A stretch of DNA of 64,000 nt from Bimastos eiseni. Its lineage: Eukaryota; Annelida; Clitellata; Crassiclitellata; Lumbricidae. The notes beneath the pieces were generated by a model that was not told the DNA's origin, ran no database searches, and saw nothing but the letters and a program-made list of their open reading frames with translations. The stretch is from NCBI GenBank assembly GCA_959347315.1, contig OY365806.1, forward strand, positions 53,001,862 through 53,065,861, read 5' to 3'. Position numbers and translations under genes: made by a program. Shown in pieces: positions 11,154-20,845 of the stretch; the stretch's first letter is position 1; each line of letters starts with the position of its first letter.

Positions 11154-11464
11154 ATCGTCCGGATCCTCCGCTGGACTTGCACTTGACGACCTGCTGTGGT
11201 TCAAACACGACGTTGTCATGGCGATCGGGGAACGACAACAATGATCGAATCTTGGAATTCGTCGTTCGTTATGTAAATTCGCTGAATGAATCAGATTCTA
11301 GGACAATAACTGCTGTTGATTCGCCACAAGCAGTTGTTAAACTGAAACCGTGGAGAACGTTTTATGTTGCTGCGAGAAATAGTTATGGACTGAGCGATTG
11401 GAGCGCTTCACCGGCAAAGGTCTGTATGACCCCGCCTTCGACACCAGTGCGAAATTCTGCTGAA
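11154..11464 (+). CDS. L1CAM-family receptor, exon for first fibronectin type III domain
   Basis: The exon (311 bp, acceptor TGATTTCAG, donor GTATGT) starts in phase 1 and ends in phase 0. It begins D-R-P-D-P-P, then has T-C-C-G-S-N-T-T-L-S-W, G-N-D-N-N-D-R-I-L-E-F-V-V-R-Y, a K-P-W turn, A-A-R-N-S-Y-G and a T-P-P-S-T-P end. These are the L1-family FN3-1 signatures, including the paired Cys. It follows Ig6 in the expected order. No FN3-2 exon is recognisable downstream, so the gene either continues past the virus-like insertions or is broken by them. Confidence 0.88.
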
Positions 11465-11597
11465 GTATGTTCGGTGATGAGAGGAGTCAGACGTCTTGTT
11501 ACTGTAGGCCTGCTCTTTACTCGCAATTATTCAAAGTCAGTATTTTGGGGCTGTTGGCTTCACCAGTCTATAATAACCATACACTTATAAGCTCATC

Positions 11598-11703
11598 CGA
11601 ATTGTCAGGCGCCAAATTGTCCGGGGCGCCAAATTGTCCGCGCGCTGAATTGTCCAAGACCATATTGTCCGCGCCGAACTGTCCGGTGCCGAATTGTCCG
11701 GGT
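11598..11703 (+). repeat. Minisatellite of a GAATTGTCCG motif
   Basis: About six imperfect copies of GCCGAATTGTCCG-like units with spacing of about 17-20 bp. The GC-rich composition contrasts with surrounding AT-rich intron. It lies just before the virus-like genes and may mark the end of that insertion. Confidence 0.75.
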
Positions 11704-11794
11704 ACTTGCATTAGACTATCAGATAACCGACATTCTTTGCACGCCAAAAGCAAACTGGCCAGGTTTTTTAATTGAGTTACCAGTAACATTAAGT

Positions 11795-12016
11795 TGCCAT
11801 GGGCTAAATTTCCAGGTGAGATGCATTTGCCCGGGACATCAGTTTACGGGACCTGGAACTAGACTAGATTTGAGATTGAATCCCGATGGAACTCCTAAAT
11901 AATGGTCGAAACCCGTTGATAGGGTTGACAACGCTGCTTTTCAGCATGATTTAGCATACGACCAGCACGCGGATATAGCGTCCAGGAATGTTGCTGATAA
12001 AGCGATGAGCCGGTGA
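11795..12016 (+). pseudogene. Phospholipase A2-like domain, N-terminal part of a virus-like PLA2-integrase gene
   Basis: The domain shows a G-P-G-T calcium-loop motif (11849-11860) followed by L-N-P-D-G, then a stop and frame change. Next come A-F-Q-H-D-L-A-Y-D with the catalytic His-Asp pair (11945-11950) and S-R-N-V-A-D-K. This is the PLA2 fold used by parvovirus VP1 and some Polinton/adintovirus-like proteins to breach endosomal membranes. One frameshift lies near 11830, stops follow near 11900, and two stops lie at 12014-12019. The frame resumes toward the integrase. Assignment rests on motif order. Confidence 0.65.
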
Positions 12017-13023
12017 TAAACGAACTCCCAAATCCTAGTTTACGGGAGAGTGTAGAGAGAGCTTTTGTCAAACCTATATAATCAGCTAAAGCGAGTCTCT
12101 GGTTAGGTTTTAAAAAGCCCGAAATTACAACCTACTCTGAAATGGACCGATCAACTCACGGATGAATTACATAAACACATAGTAAAGCAGTTTAGAAAAA
12201 GGAAGGTGTATGTTGGTGTATCGATGATATCTGGGCCACCGATCTTGTCGATATGCAGAGTTTTGCTAGAGATAACGATGGTGTGAAATACTTATTAACC
12301 GTAATAGACGTATTTTCTAAGTATGGTTGGATCGTACAATTAAATGATAAGCGCGGGATATCTACGGCTAATGGCTTTGTGAAAATATTTGAGAGTAGTG
12401 GAAGAAGACCGGGTAAAGTATGGGTTGACAAGGGTAAGGAATTTTATAATAAAAATGTCAGAGAATTAGTCAAGTTGTATTCCACTGAGAATGAAGAAAA
12501 GTCATGTGTCATAGATCGATGAAGCCGTATGATGAGAGAGAAAACGATTAGGAATATTGACGTGTTGAACGAAATGGTTAATAGTTATAACGAAACCAGA
12601 CATTCTTTCATTAAAATGACACCTTCTTAAGCTAGCATTAAGGTAAACGAAAAGGCTGGATGCCCATTAAACGGATGTGAAATCCCAGAGCCCATTAAGC
12701 CTAAGTTCTCGATCATTGATAAGGTTAGAATTACGAAAAAGAAGAATATCATTGAAAAGGGTTACACACCGAGATCGTAGGAGGAAATTTTTGCAATTAC
12801 TCTAATTCAATACACAGATACACTAACTTATAAGATTACCGATTTTAACGATGAGGAAATAAATGGCTCATTTTATGAACAGGAGCTACAGAAGACTACT
12901 CAAGAAATATATAGAATTGAAAAGGTAATCAAAAAACGTGGGTACAAGTATCTGGTGAAATTGATTGGTTATCCTGAGTCATTTAATTCATGGGTTAATA
13001 ATGAGGATTTGGTGACCATGTGA
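12017..13023 (+). pseudogene. Virus-like/Polinton-type integrase with C-terminal chromodomain, degraded
   Basis: A basic linker (R-K-R-K-V-Y-V) is followed after a frameshift at about 12220 by D-D-I-W-A-T-D-L-V-D, then Y-L-L-T-V-I-D-V-F-S-K-Y-G-W and W-V-D-K-G-K-E-F-Y. These carry the first two DDE aspartates. Where the third residue (V-E-R-W in relatives) is expected, the sequence reads V-I-D-R-stop at about 12510-12522, so the Glu is Asp and the Trp codon is TGA. Remnants continue to a chromodomain (I-Y-R-I-E-K-V, G-Y-P-E-S-F-N-S-W-V) ending at 13021-13023. It is the class annotated in animals as F54H12.3-like. It is inactive here. Confidence 0.8.
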
Positions 13024-13029
13024 TGAGTA

Positions 13030-13250
13030 ATCATCGAAACTGCTGACTCAGAGAAACTTTTGTAAATTCCCAATATCGAAACTATTTTAAATTCCCGGCG
13101 TTTTGACCTATAGGTTGGTATTTGACCTAATTATTAATTAATTAATTATTAATTAATTATCAATTATTAATTAATGAACTCATTGACAATATTGTGGTGA
13201 GTTATAGGTTGGTGTTTGACCTGTGGTTTTGATTGTTGCCGATTTGGTAA
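13030..13250. repeat. Non-coding repeat of the virus-like element (GGCGTTTTGACCTA... units)
   Basis: Contains AATTCCCGGCGTTTTGACC and GGTTGGTGTTTGACC units around an ATTAATTA run. The same units occur at 19692-19950 inside the TIR-bounded element. Shared non-coding sequence links the integrase remnant to that element family. Confidence 0.65.
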
Positions 13251-13331
13251 TTGCGACCTAGGGTAGGTTACTAATTGTCCAATGTTTCGGTTAACTGTCC
13301 CAGCTTATCCAATTACCTACTATTAACGAAA

Positions 13332-14655
13332 ATGAGTACATCTACTGTATTGTCAACAAAAGGAACTGGCAAGAATAAAGAGATGCAGATAAGCTTCATT
13401 AAGTTGGGGACTTTTCCGGAAAAGCACCCATTAGGCACTTTTTGAAGAGACTTGAAATGTGCGTAGTGCGGAATAGGTAGAACGAATAAGATAAATTGCA
13501 CCATCCGACATGTGCACTAACTGAGGACGCAGCGCATCTGATACTGGATGGAGAAGGAGATGACTGGACGAGTGCTACTGAAGTCATCGAAATGTTGCAG
13601 ACAAGATTTGGATCCCAGGACTGCAGAGCACTCTACCAGACAAAGCTTAGCTCCCGAAGACAAGATGAAGAACTTGGATCTCTTGCGACTGATGTGAGAT
13701 GATTAACAAGTTTGGTCTTCCAAGGAAAGTCAAACGGCACATTCGGAAGCTATAGCAGTGAAAGCGTACATCGATGCTCTGAATGACAGAGAAATATCGC
13801 TTAAAGTGTTATAGCACTAACTGAAATGTTTGGAACAGGCTTTCAAGGCCTCTGTGCAATTGACTGGTTACAAGCAAGCTGAAATGGCTGAAGTAGCCAG
13901 CAATAGCGAAAAGATAGAACGCCTTGAGAAATTGTTACAGTCTCTGAATCCTCAGAACAGTAACAGGGAGCCATCTGCCTAATGAAAGTGAAATACAAGG
14001 AACATATGGACAGCCGAAATTTATACAACGGACGACAGCATCAGCAGCAGCAGTCATGGGCTGGAAGAACTAATACACGAATGAGCAAACACCAGTCAGA
14101 CAATGTCACGTCTGCAGAGTTACGTGGCACCTATGGAGAAATTGTCCTTACATCAGGACGAGGTACAAGAAGTGCAAGAGAATGAAACGATGCCAAAAGA
14201 AACATTTGAAAGTACAGCTGAACAAGCAAAGCTGAAAAGTATCCTGAACTCATATAGTGCATACCCGAAAGCAAGGACAAATGGGAAGGAAGAGCTTATT
14301 ATTCTCGATACTGGTTCTCAATACTATGTGGTGCCAAATAAACTGGTGAAACAACACGAGATAAAGCCATAAAGTAAAAGCTGATAGCGGGACAGAAGTA
14401 ATTGTGTCAGGTTCAGCAGAAGTGAAGATAGAACTAAATGGGAAACAGTACAAGGTCCAGTTACTGGTAATGCCGCATGTGCATGAAATGATAGTAGGTA
14501 TGGACTGGCTGACAGAACAGAAGTTACGGTGGGACTTCGAAAAGAATCAATTGACGACTGGAGAACCGCATGTAGTTCATTCAAGACCAAGCAATGCCAG
14601 CTGCAGAAGGATAGTGATTGCAGAAAATGTCAACGTGCCGCCCCTCATCGAGTAG
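13332..14655 (+). pseudogene. Gypsy-type LTR retroelement Gag and aspartic protease, degraded
   Basis: The frame opens with ATG at 13332. Gag-like segments follow (L-T-E-D-A-A-H-L-I-L-D-G, then L-Q-T-R-F-G-S, and a coiled segment to about 13980) with several frameshifts. A retropepsin follows: L-I-I-L-D-T-G-S-Q at 14296-14322 contains the catalytic D-T-G, and M-I-V-G-M-D-W-L ends the fold. A stop interrupts at about 14370. The RT and RNase H that should come next are missing; the sequence runs into an inverted repeat at 14707. The integrase of a similar element reappears at 21.65 kb. Confidence 0.75.
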
Positions 14656-14706
14656 TATGGCATTTGCCAGTTTTAAAACAGTGAGTGGCGGCAGTTTATG
14701 CGAATG

Positions 14707-14985
14707 AAAAAACTGACGAATATGTGAGCCTTAACTCTCTACATGGACAGAATTTAAGTCAGATATTGGTGCACGGAGATGGGGCTGAATGGGCAAGGCT
14801 ATGCCTCATCCGTTATTCTCCTCCTCCTCCACAAACCCCAATTTTAATTCAGGGTCTTTGGGTCTTACCAAAGACTGCATGGAGCCTCACAGGCATCCCC
14901 GTGTTGCCTGCAACCACTCCTTTCCCCGGTGATGGTCTCATTTGCGAAGATACCTCCACGTAGCTGCAGTGCCCATCACGGAGCG
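14707..14985 (+). repeat. Left terminal inverted repeat of the compact virus-like unit
   Basis: The sequence AAACTGACGAATATG at the outer edge and about 230-270 bp after it match, inverted, 21412-21644. Shared landmarks are TCTACATGGACAGAA, GGTGCA, GGAGATGGGGCT, GGAGCCTCACAGG and GTGATGGTCT. The left copy has an extra block of about 35 bp near 14788-14822. Divergence between arms looks considerable, so the insertion is not recent. I could not define the target duplication. Confidence 0.75.
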
Positions 14986-15280
14986 CATATAGGGTCCATG
15001 AGCCGTAGAGGTTCCACGAAGCTAACAGTCTGATAGCAATGAAACGTAAAGAATTCTGTCTCGTGGACTGTCTCAAACGCTGGCTGTGAGCATTTGTTGC
15101 GAGCTATTGAACATCACTGCTATCGGGTAGATAATATAAGGCTTATAAGCTATTATGCAACTTGCATACAATAATTTTCAGTTTTGAGTCTAAAATACGC
15201 ATACAATTGTGTGAAGCTATCGATCTGCCTACGAGTGTTTGCACTGTCCGCTCATAACGCTTCTATCCGGTTATGTGAAT
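14986..15280. other. Non-coding inner flank of the left terminal repeat
   Basis: No gene seen. It contains stop-rich AT sequence between the terminal repeat and the first ORFs. Confidence 0.4.
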
Positions 15281-15415
15281 CTAGCAGAGGCCATAGTATG
15301 ATTTTATCGTATAATCTTTTCCGGGCTTCTCAAACTCAATAGTTAAATACTGCGAATATTTGATGCTCTTGTGATAAGCTGTCCTTTTCAGGATCTCTCG
15401 AGTATTTTCCTCCAT
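15281..15415 (-). CDS. Small minus-strand ORF upstream of candidate capsid gene
   Basis: ATG at 15415-15413 to TAG at 15283-15281 gives about 44 residues, M-E-E-N-T-R-E-I-L then I-E-F-E-K-P-G-K-D-Y. It is in the divergent position to the capsid-like gene, where virus-like elements often carry a small gene. I do not recognise it; it could be a decayed fragment or chance. Confidence 0.25.
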   Translation of the reverse strand: MEENTREILKRTAYHKSIKYSQYLTIEFEKPGKDYTIKSYYGLC

Positions 15416-15561
15416 AGCCGAGAGGAATAGTTTCGGATCTTTCTCTAAACAGTGACCATTTTGTCATATTGCTCGATAATCTAGTAGCCTAGTCCTCCAC
15501 CTCTGAATTCCTTGTGCATTCGTAGCTTTGGATATCGGTAAGATTTACTGAAAACATTATT

Positions 15562-16735
15562 ATGGATGAGAGAGTTGAGAGATAAGAATGGCACGAGTAC
15601 GAACCGGTAGCGATAACTAATCTGAACAGCGCTGGGGAAATTCGCATCAATATCGAACTTCAAGATCTTTTCAGCCATCAATCCGAGTCATACATGCTAT
15701 TCGAAGGCAGACTGAATAAAGCGGATGGAACCTTTACGCCAATGCTGAAGCTGCGGCTATTACCAACAACAGACTCATGCACCTTTTCAGCCAAATGTTT
15801 GTATTCACTATCGAATCAAGAAATCGAGAACTATGCTGGGTCTACTGAAATATCCCAACGACTTCTCTCTCGCACAAGGACTACACCAATTATGAACTAA
15901 AGATACCGCCGCGACTGCTGTTATAGCCTACAACACGGGATTCGCGATCAGACATGTGGCGTATCTCATTCAGAAACCAACTGCTAAGGACACATTTAGC
16001 TTCATCGTGCCTCTGAAGCTCAGTTTTAGATTCTGCGAAGATTATGATACGGTATGAAACAGACTTTGACGCTCGTTCGCAAATCCGACGACGACGCCTT
16101 CTTCAGGTTGGCCGCCGCAGCGGCTGGTAAAGTCAATATCAGTAAAATTTCATGGTTTATGCCGCGTGTCATTCCGGCTGATATGGAAAGAATGCAGCTG
16201 TATAAACCGATCGACAATAGCCTGTCGAGCTCATCAATGCGACACCATGACGGTTCCTCAATCTACACATATAGTTGGCGACTTAGCGTAAAGACATCAC
16301 TAGAAAAACCGAGATATATTATCGTTGGATTTCAAAGGAATCAAAGTGGCAATCAAGAAGCTAATCCATCAATTTTCGATCATTGCGACCTGAAAAACAT
16401 GTATGTGATGATGAACCAGGAAAGATACCCCGCAGTCGATTACAACCTATCATTCCCGAATCAGCAATTTTCGAGAGCTTATAGAGATGGAGCGACCTTT
16501 AGCGAAAAATTCTATGGGATGGATCAACTCATAACTCAGAGCTCATAACTCAGAGCTATCCGCTATTCGTTTTCGATGTAAGTAAGCAATCCGAGCAGTT
16601 AAAGTCGTCGGCATCCAGATCAATGCTACTTTCAATGCTGCGGTGCCAGCTGGAACGGAAGCTTATGCAGTTTTCATTTCAGATAAATTGCTAGACTTCC
16701 AATCAGACGGTCAGAAAATGAGCGTTGTATGTTAA
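15562..16735 (+). pseudogene. Candidate major capsid-like protein of a virus-like element, degraded
   Basis: Pieces in order are E-Y-E-P-V-A-I-T-N-L-N-S-A-G-E-I-R-I (start ATG 15562, stop at 15583-15585), then Y-M-L-F-E-G-R-L, a frameshift at about 15740, K-Y-P-N-D-F-S-L-A-Q and G-F-A-I-R-H. The long open part (16054-16548) contains L-V-R-K-S-D-D-D-A-F-F-R and P-A-V-D-Y-N-L-S-F-P-N-Q. After a duplicated CATAACTCAGAGCT near 16537 it continues with Y-P-L-F-V-F-D-V-S-K-Q and ends V-V-C. The total is about 390 codons. It resembles a recurrent uncharacterised protein in animal virus-like insertions. Capsid role is inferred from size and neighbours, not shown. Confidence 0.6.
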
Positions 16736-16761
16736 AGAAAAATATTTTCTATTGTAAAAAC

Positions 16762-16903
16762 ATGAAGCTCCTAGAACTGAAATCGCTAATGAAGAAACAC
16801 AGCTATGAAAAAATCCGAAATTATAAGTGCACTGGTTGAGAATGAAATAATTCCAGAGATAAAGAAACCAATTTTTAGTGACGTAGTCATTAAAAATTAT
16901 TAA
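16762..16903 (+). pseudogene. Small SAP-like protein, frameshifted
   Basis: It begins M-K-L-L-E-L-K-S-L-M-K-K 27 bp after the capsid-like stop and continues in another frame as K-S-E-I-I-S-A-L-V-E-N, the two-helix pattern of a SAP DNA-binding motif. A short extra block near 16810-16835 causes the shift. Its stop (TAA 16901-16903) overlaps the stop of the convergent minus-strand gene. Likely a small DNA-binding protein of the element. Confidence 0.45.
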
Positions 16904-17197
16904 CAGTACTCCTGTTTCTTAAGGTGAGATTCTTTGCAAAATAAACGCCTTTCCCGCTTTCGTACTTCAGTTCTTTCTACCAATCTAGCCTTAATTGTAT
17001 GGACGGCTTATTTCCGATGAGTATACTGTATGTAAAATCTAGCACGACACTACACGGAGTAGATAATTAGTGTAAGAGGGTCGATTGCATTATCGCCTAA
17101 ATCATAAAATCGCTATATCCGCTGTTCCATAGGCAGTTAACAATTTCAGGTACATCTTTAGCGGCTCGTCTTACTGTTTTTGATAAAAAGAAGACAT
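16900..17197 (-). pseudogene. Minus-strand gene of virus-like element, putative small membrane protein
   Basis: Its ATG (17197-17195) lies inside the 3' end of the upstream minus-strand gene, so the two overlap. After a one-base shift it reads R-A-A-K-D-V-P-E-I-V-N-C-L-W-N-S-G-Y, then G-D-N-A-I-D-P-L-T-L-I-I-Y-S-V, a short hydrophobic stretch, and a basic tail to TAA at 16902-16900. Stops interrupt it at least twice. About 99 codons. Function unknown; a membrane role is only a guess. Confidence 0.4.
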
Positions 17198-17561
17198 TTG
17201 TTCAACCTGCGAATCTTCATATTTCTTATTCGAGGCCGCTTTTGTATCAGGATGCGTTTTAGAGCGTTCTAAAATACTTAGAAACATTTGGATAGTCCCT
17301 AATTCTTCTTCAGTCGGTTCCAAATACCTATCATACATCATTACCGGTATATTATAATTTACAATGGGGTTATCAGTTTTACCAAAACCATGATCTGGTG
17401 ATATTCATTTCCCAGCTTTTTTGTGCTGGAGTTGCGATATGAAAATCACCTTCGTCACTGTTCGGGTATACATATTTATCTTAATAGGTTGACCAAAGTT
17501 GCTTATTCACGAATTTAAATATCATTTTATCTGGATTAAACGTTTCATGTGTGGCAAACAT
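17171..17561 (-). pseudogene. Minus-strand gene of virus-like element, unknown function
   Basis: It runs from ATG at 17561-17559 to TAA at 17173-17171, about 130 codons, with one stop after the first 26 codons and one frameshift near 17395. Readable blocks are M-F-A-T-H-E-T-F-N-P-D, then Y-V-Y-P-N-S-D-E-G-D-F-H-I-A-T-P-A and V-N-Y-N-I-P-V-M-M-Y-D-R-Y-L-E-P-T-E-E-E. The sharp composition and restored blocks either side of each lesion show a real decayed gene. It is divergent from the gene at 17656, with a 94-bp gap that could hold a shared promoter. Confidence 0.5.
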
Positions 17562-17655
17562 TTTTCGTTTATATATAGAAAAAGTTTTCCTTAAGTTGAA
17601 ATATAAAAAAATGTCAGTATATTTTTTTTATAAAGTTTTATTCAGGATATTTAAA

Positions 17656-17955
17656 ATGGGTACTCGTACATTTATAGATTTCACGACATTGGAAGAAGAC
17701 GTTGTTTACACGGTTAAAACAAAGCAATATCTGTACGGCAGAGTGGTATATTTCTACCTGATTACGGTACAGGCGCCGGATGGGGCAGAGTATTACACGA
17801 GCGTATTTAAGAGGCCATTGCTCGACAAGTTGGAAACGAATAAAGAGAACAAGACATTTACTTTTATAAAAACGAAGATAGAAACGGAACCGGGATACAT
17901 CATGCCGTATATCATGGTATCTGGAGACAGTGATATTGTTAATCGTATGGATTAG
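17656..17955 (+). CDS. Conserved-looking small protein of virus-like element, intact ORF
   Basis: This 99-codon ORF has no lesion. It starts M-G-T-R-T-F-I-D-F and contains V-V-Y-T-V-K-T-K-Q-Y-L-Y-G-R-V-V-Y. ATG at 17656 is preferred over the upstream in-frame 17551 because relatives seem to begin M-x-T-R-x-F and the upstream part is AT-rich filler. It lies tail to tail with the fibre-like gene, 39 bp apart. It is all-beta in appearance, with no membrane segment. Function unknown. It is the only undamaged gene in the unit. Confidence 0.55.
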   Translation: MGTRTFIDFTTLEEDVVYTVKTKQYLYGRVVYFYLITVQAPDGAEYYTSVFKRPLLDKLETNKENKTFTFIKTKIETEPGYIMPYIMVSGDSDIVNRMD

Positions 17956-17994
17956 AGTTTCAATGATGTTTCTCATTGAAAAATCGTAGCGAAT

Positions 17995-18432
17995 TTAATC
18001 ATCGTACGCGAATAACTGCATCACGCTTAGTCCATGCTTACCCAGTTCAGGGTTGAGGCACTGTAACTCATAGGTCTGATATTTTCCAACGGAATTGATT
18101 AAAAATTCTTTGTAAGTATTTCCTAAACAAGTGGGATTAGGCGGCCTTTATGAAATAACCCATTGTCCTTCATAATTGTATGCTTTTATCTTCCAGTTGG
18201 ATATCCTTTCTGTGTTTTTATTCCTTCCTTTCAAGCCGATCTTCCAGATTCTCACAGCGACCGGACACTTGATAGATATCCACGTGGTAAAGATAGCGCT
18301 AGCGTCAGACACCCATTCTCCTTCGCCTTTGAACGCATAGAAGGCTTTGCTATTTTGTAGTTCAGAAGAGGTGCTTGCATGAAAACCGTAATTACTACTA
18401 TTTGACGTAGCCGACTTTACATTTTCTTCCAA
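17995..18432 (-). pseudogene. F5/8C-like fibre or attachment-type protein, one in-frame stop
   Basis: The frame opens at 18432, passes F-Y-A-F-K-G-E-G-E-W-V-S-D, W-I-S-I-K-C-P, V-R-I-W-K-I-G-L-K-G-R and I-S-N-W-K-I-K-A, then meets one TAA after W-V-I-S near 18148. The same frame continues to TAA at 17997-17995, reading N-T-Y-K-E-F and ending F-A-Y-D-D. The W-x-S-D, P-x-x-I-x-x-I-x-L-K-x-R and R-I-x-N-W pattern resembles discoidin (F5/8 type C) folds found in fibre or spike tips. Attachment role is inference. The N-terminus probably lies upstream, lost near the LINE fragment at 18.48 kb. Confidence 0.55.
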
Positions 18433-18479
18433 GTGTGATATCAGTCAGCACTAGAATCCACTGTAGCACCACATCTTGC

Positions 18480-18910
18480 AATAGAAAAGACACATGTAAA
18501 GCTCAAACTCATTGTCGTGGCAGGTCGGTCGGGAGATGAGAGGGTCATGGGCCCATATGTCGTGGTGAAAGCCCAAAGAAAGCCAAGACTCAGAAGTCTC
18601 AAATCTTAACGACCAAAGTCAAGGCAAAAATTGGATACTGGAATGTAAGAACATTATGATACAGGGAAGTTGGCGCATGTGGTGAGAGAGATGTAAGAAT
18701 ACAAACTTGAAATATTGGGGCTGAGTGAGATGCGATGGACCTACAGTGGCAATATTATTGTATCTCAAGGAATAGGCATCTTCTACTCATGTGGAGCCAA
18801 GCATAAAAAAGAAGTGGGCATAATGGTTGGCCAAAAATGATATCAGCTAAGTGGATGAGAACTAGTAAGTGAAAGAATAACTACCTTCAGACCACAAACA
18901 GGGCATACCA
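18480..18910 (+). mobile_element. Fragment of a non-LTR element endonuclease
   Basis: Plus-strand pieces read G-Y-W-N-V-R-T, T-G-K-L-A-H-V-V-R-E-M, L-E-I-L-G-L-S-E-M-R-W and E-V-G-I-M-V-G, the first blocks of an RTE-type apurinic endonuclease. 3' part absent. It is inserted inside the virus-like unit next to the fibre-like gene. Confidence 0.65.
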
Positions 18911-19369
18911 CAACTTTGAACTTGCAGCATTTGCTAAGTCTTTTTGTTACTTTTGATGAGTTAAGTATAGGATTGAATTATCAAGTCAAAAGTTACATCC
19001 CTAGGTGTTGTATATTCATGTTGTAATTACACCACTTTCTTCACCATTTAGGCTAAATCTTTATTATCTTATGTTTGTTTGTTACAATGTGACGCATTTT
19101 GACGCACTTTGATCTTGTGTAGCCTATTACTGATTTCACACATTTTACATTTCTTTGACTATTATATACTATTTTTCACACGTTAAAACTAAACTTCTAG
19201 CTTTATGGGTTACATGTTTTAATAAACAAATTGGTTATCATTAGTTGATAGCATAACAATTTAACATCTTGACTCAATCAGAGAGGGGGTAATGTGAACA
19301 TGGAGGGGGTAATCTGAAATCGATGTCAGATTACCGGGGTAACCTGAAATGGGGAGTAACTTGAAGTCT
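18911..19369. other. AT-rich non-coding segment
   Basis: No gene seen. It includes GGGGGTAATnTGAA repeats at about 19282-19350 (four degenerate copies). Confidence 0.4.
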
Positions 19370-19586
19370 TTACACCGGTACGGGAGCGAGTGTTGAGATT
19401 CCAATGTCGGGAACAGGTCCATCGAGCAAACTAGCATTGGATGAGATTGGAGCAAAATGTGAGGGCGGGTGTTTGAGCCCCGTGAGCTTCAATTTTACTA
19501 ATCAAATCTGCTTTACGCAGTCTCGTATAATCTTTCTGTTTCGCAATTTTTCTAAGTTCAATAACAGTCTGCTTCGAGTAATCCAT
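19370..19586 (-). pseudogene. SAP-domain protein of virus-like element, frameshifted
   Basis: ATG at 19586-19584 opens M-D-Y-S-K-Q-T-V-I-E-L-R-K-I-A-K, then R-L-R-K-A-D-L-I-S-K-I, a clear SAP (nucleic-acid-binding) motif. After a shift near 19440 the sequence reads L-L-D-G-P-V-P-D-I-G and ends at TAA 19372-19370. About 70 codons. Probably a DNA-binding virion-core or scaffold protein. Confidence 0.6.
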
Positions 19587-19691
19587 TTTATATTGGGATG
19601 ATATTCCTTTAAGTAGAACTTGGAAAATATTTTCAGTGCTATCCGATTTATATATGGAAGATTTTGTTTGTTTGTTGAACAATGACTCATC

Positions 19692-19950
19692 ATCGAAAAT
19701 ATTGGTAATTCCCGTGATTTTTGGCCTATTGGTGGATGTTTTGACCAGGGCTTAGGTTTGTGCATGGATTGTGGCTCATCATAGAAACTATTGGAAATTT
19801 CCCGGCGTTTTTTGACCTATTGGTTGGTGTTTGACCAGGTTCTTAGGTTTGTGCATGAATTGGTTATTTATAACCTAGTTATAGGTTAATACTACGTTTT
19901 AGTAGCCAATAGGTTGGTGATTTGACCAATGTTATGGTCAAATGCGCCAG
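19692..19950 (+). repeat. Two to three diverged tandem units shared with 13.03-13.25 kb
   Basis: Units at about 19692-19770 and 19775-19865 share CATCnnnnnnTATTGG, CCCG, TTTTTGnCCTATTGGnnG and CTTAGGTTTGTGCATG. A third partial unit follows (GCCAATAGGTTGGTGATTTGACC). The GGTTGGTGTTTGACC core also occurs after the integrase remnant. Confidence 0.7.
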
Positions 19951-20053
19951 ATGCTTCAAAAGATTAATTCACCAGATATGATATATATAGATTGGGGATT
20001 ATGGAAATTAACACTTCTCGGCGTTAATTCGGGTGAAGCATAGATTCGCATCA

Positions 20054-20845
20054 ATGGACGTTTCTAGTTCGCAATTTGATGTAACACGGGTGATATTTAT
20101 TCCAAGCCAGACAGGTTTTCGTATTGAGGTTAAGAAAAGACCTCGTGCTATAAACACTCGGAATGTTTTATTAACCATGACAATACTGTTAAAGTGTTAT
20201 TAACCATAACAATGCTGTTAAAGTGTCTATATCCAAATCTAGCAGCCTCAAAAGCCTTAGATGAAGCATCGCGCCAACGAGGGACTCGTCTGAGACAACG
20301 CCGCAGGTCTCAGAGAATTGGGGAGCTGGAGACGTTCCTGAGGTTGGAGGTTGAGGCTCGCAGTCGTCTGTACAAAAAGTATAACAGAGCTGTTAATTTC
20401 GTTAACGGCGCGTCGGCAACTTTTGCACTTCTTGGCCTTGGAACAGGTGCTGCATTACTGGTAACTGGGGTCGGACGAGTTCAAGGAATAGCTCTCGAGG
20501 TTGTTGCGAGGATTGTGAGTCTGCTCGATATTGCCTAGCTGTGTTGCCATCAGTAGAAGACGATCGGCCAAGGTTGGAAAACACGAGACTATACGCGTTC
20601 TAGCCAGCAATAAATTGAACACCATCCACAGTTATGCTTTGAAAGCCTTAGAGGATAATGAGATCAGTGAGGATGAATTTAAGCTAATTCTTGAGGAAGT
20701 AGCAAAGTATCGTGATTTGAAAGACCAGATTCGACTCAAATTTGTTGGTGGTTCCATCGAAAAGGAGATAAAAAAGGATTTATTCAAACAGGGTCACGAT
20801 GCAGCCAGAGAAGAATTTGTAAAGCAACTGTCAAGGTCAGTTTAG
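20054..20845 (+). pseudogene. Putative membrane-associated virion protein of virus-like element, broken
   Basis: ATG 20054 opens M-D-V-S-S-S-Q-F. A 29-bp tandem duplication (20168-20196 and 20197-20225) breaks the frame. Beyond it the reading continues L-A-A-S-K-A-L-D-E, a basic R-Q-R-R-R-S-Q-R segment, Y-K-K-Y-N-R-A-V-N-F-V-N-G, a glycine-rich hydrophobic segment A-L-L-G-L-G-T-G-A-A-L-L-V-T-G, a second frameshift near 20540, and a soluble C-terminus with A-L-E-D-N-E-I-S-E-D-E-F. The layout suggests a minor capsid or membrane protein; function is not proven. Confidence 0.6.
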
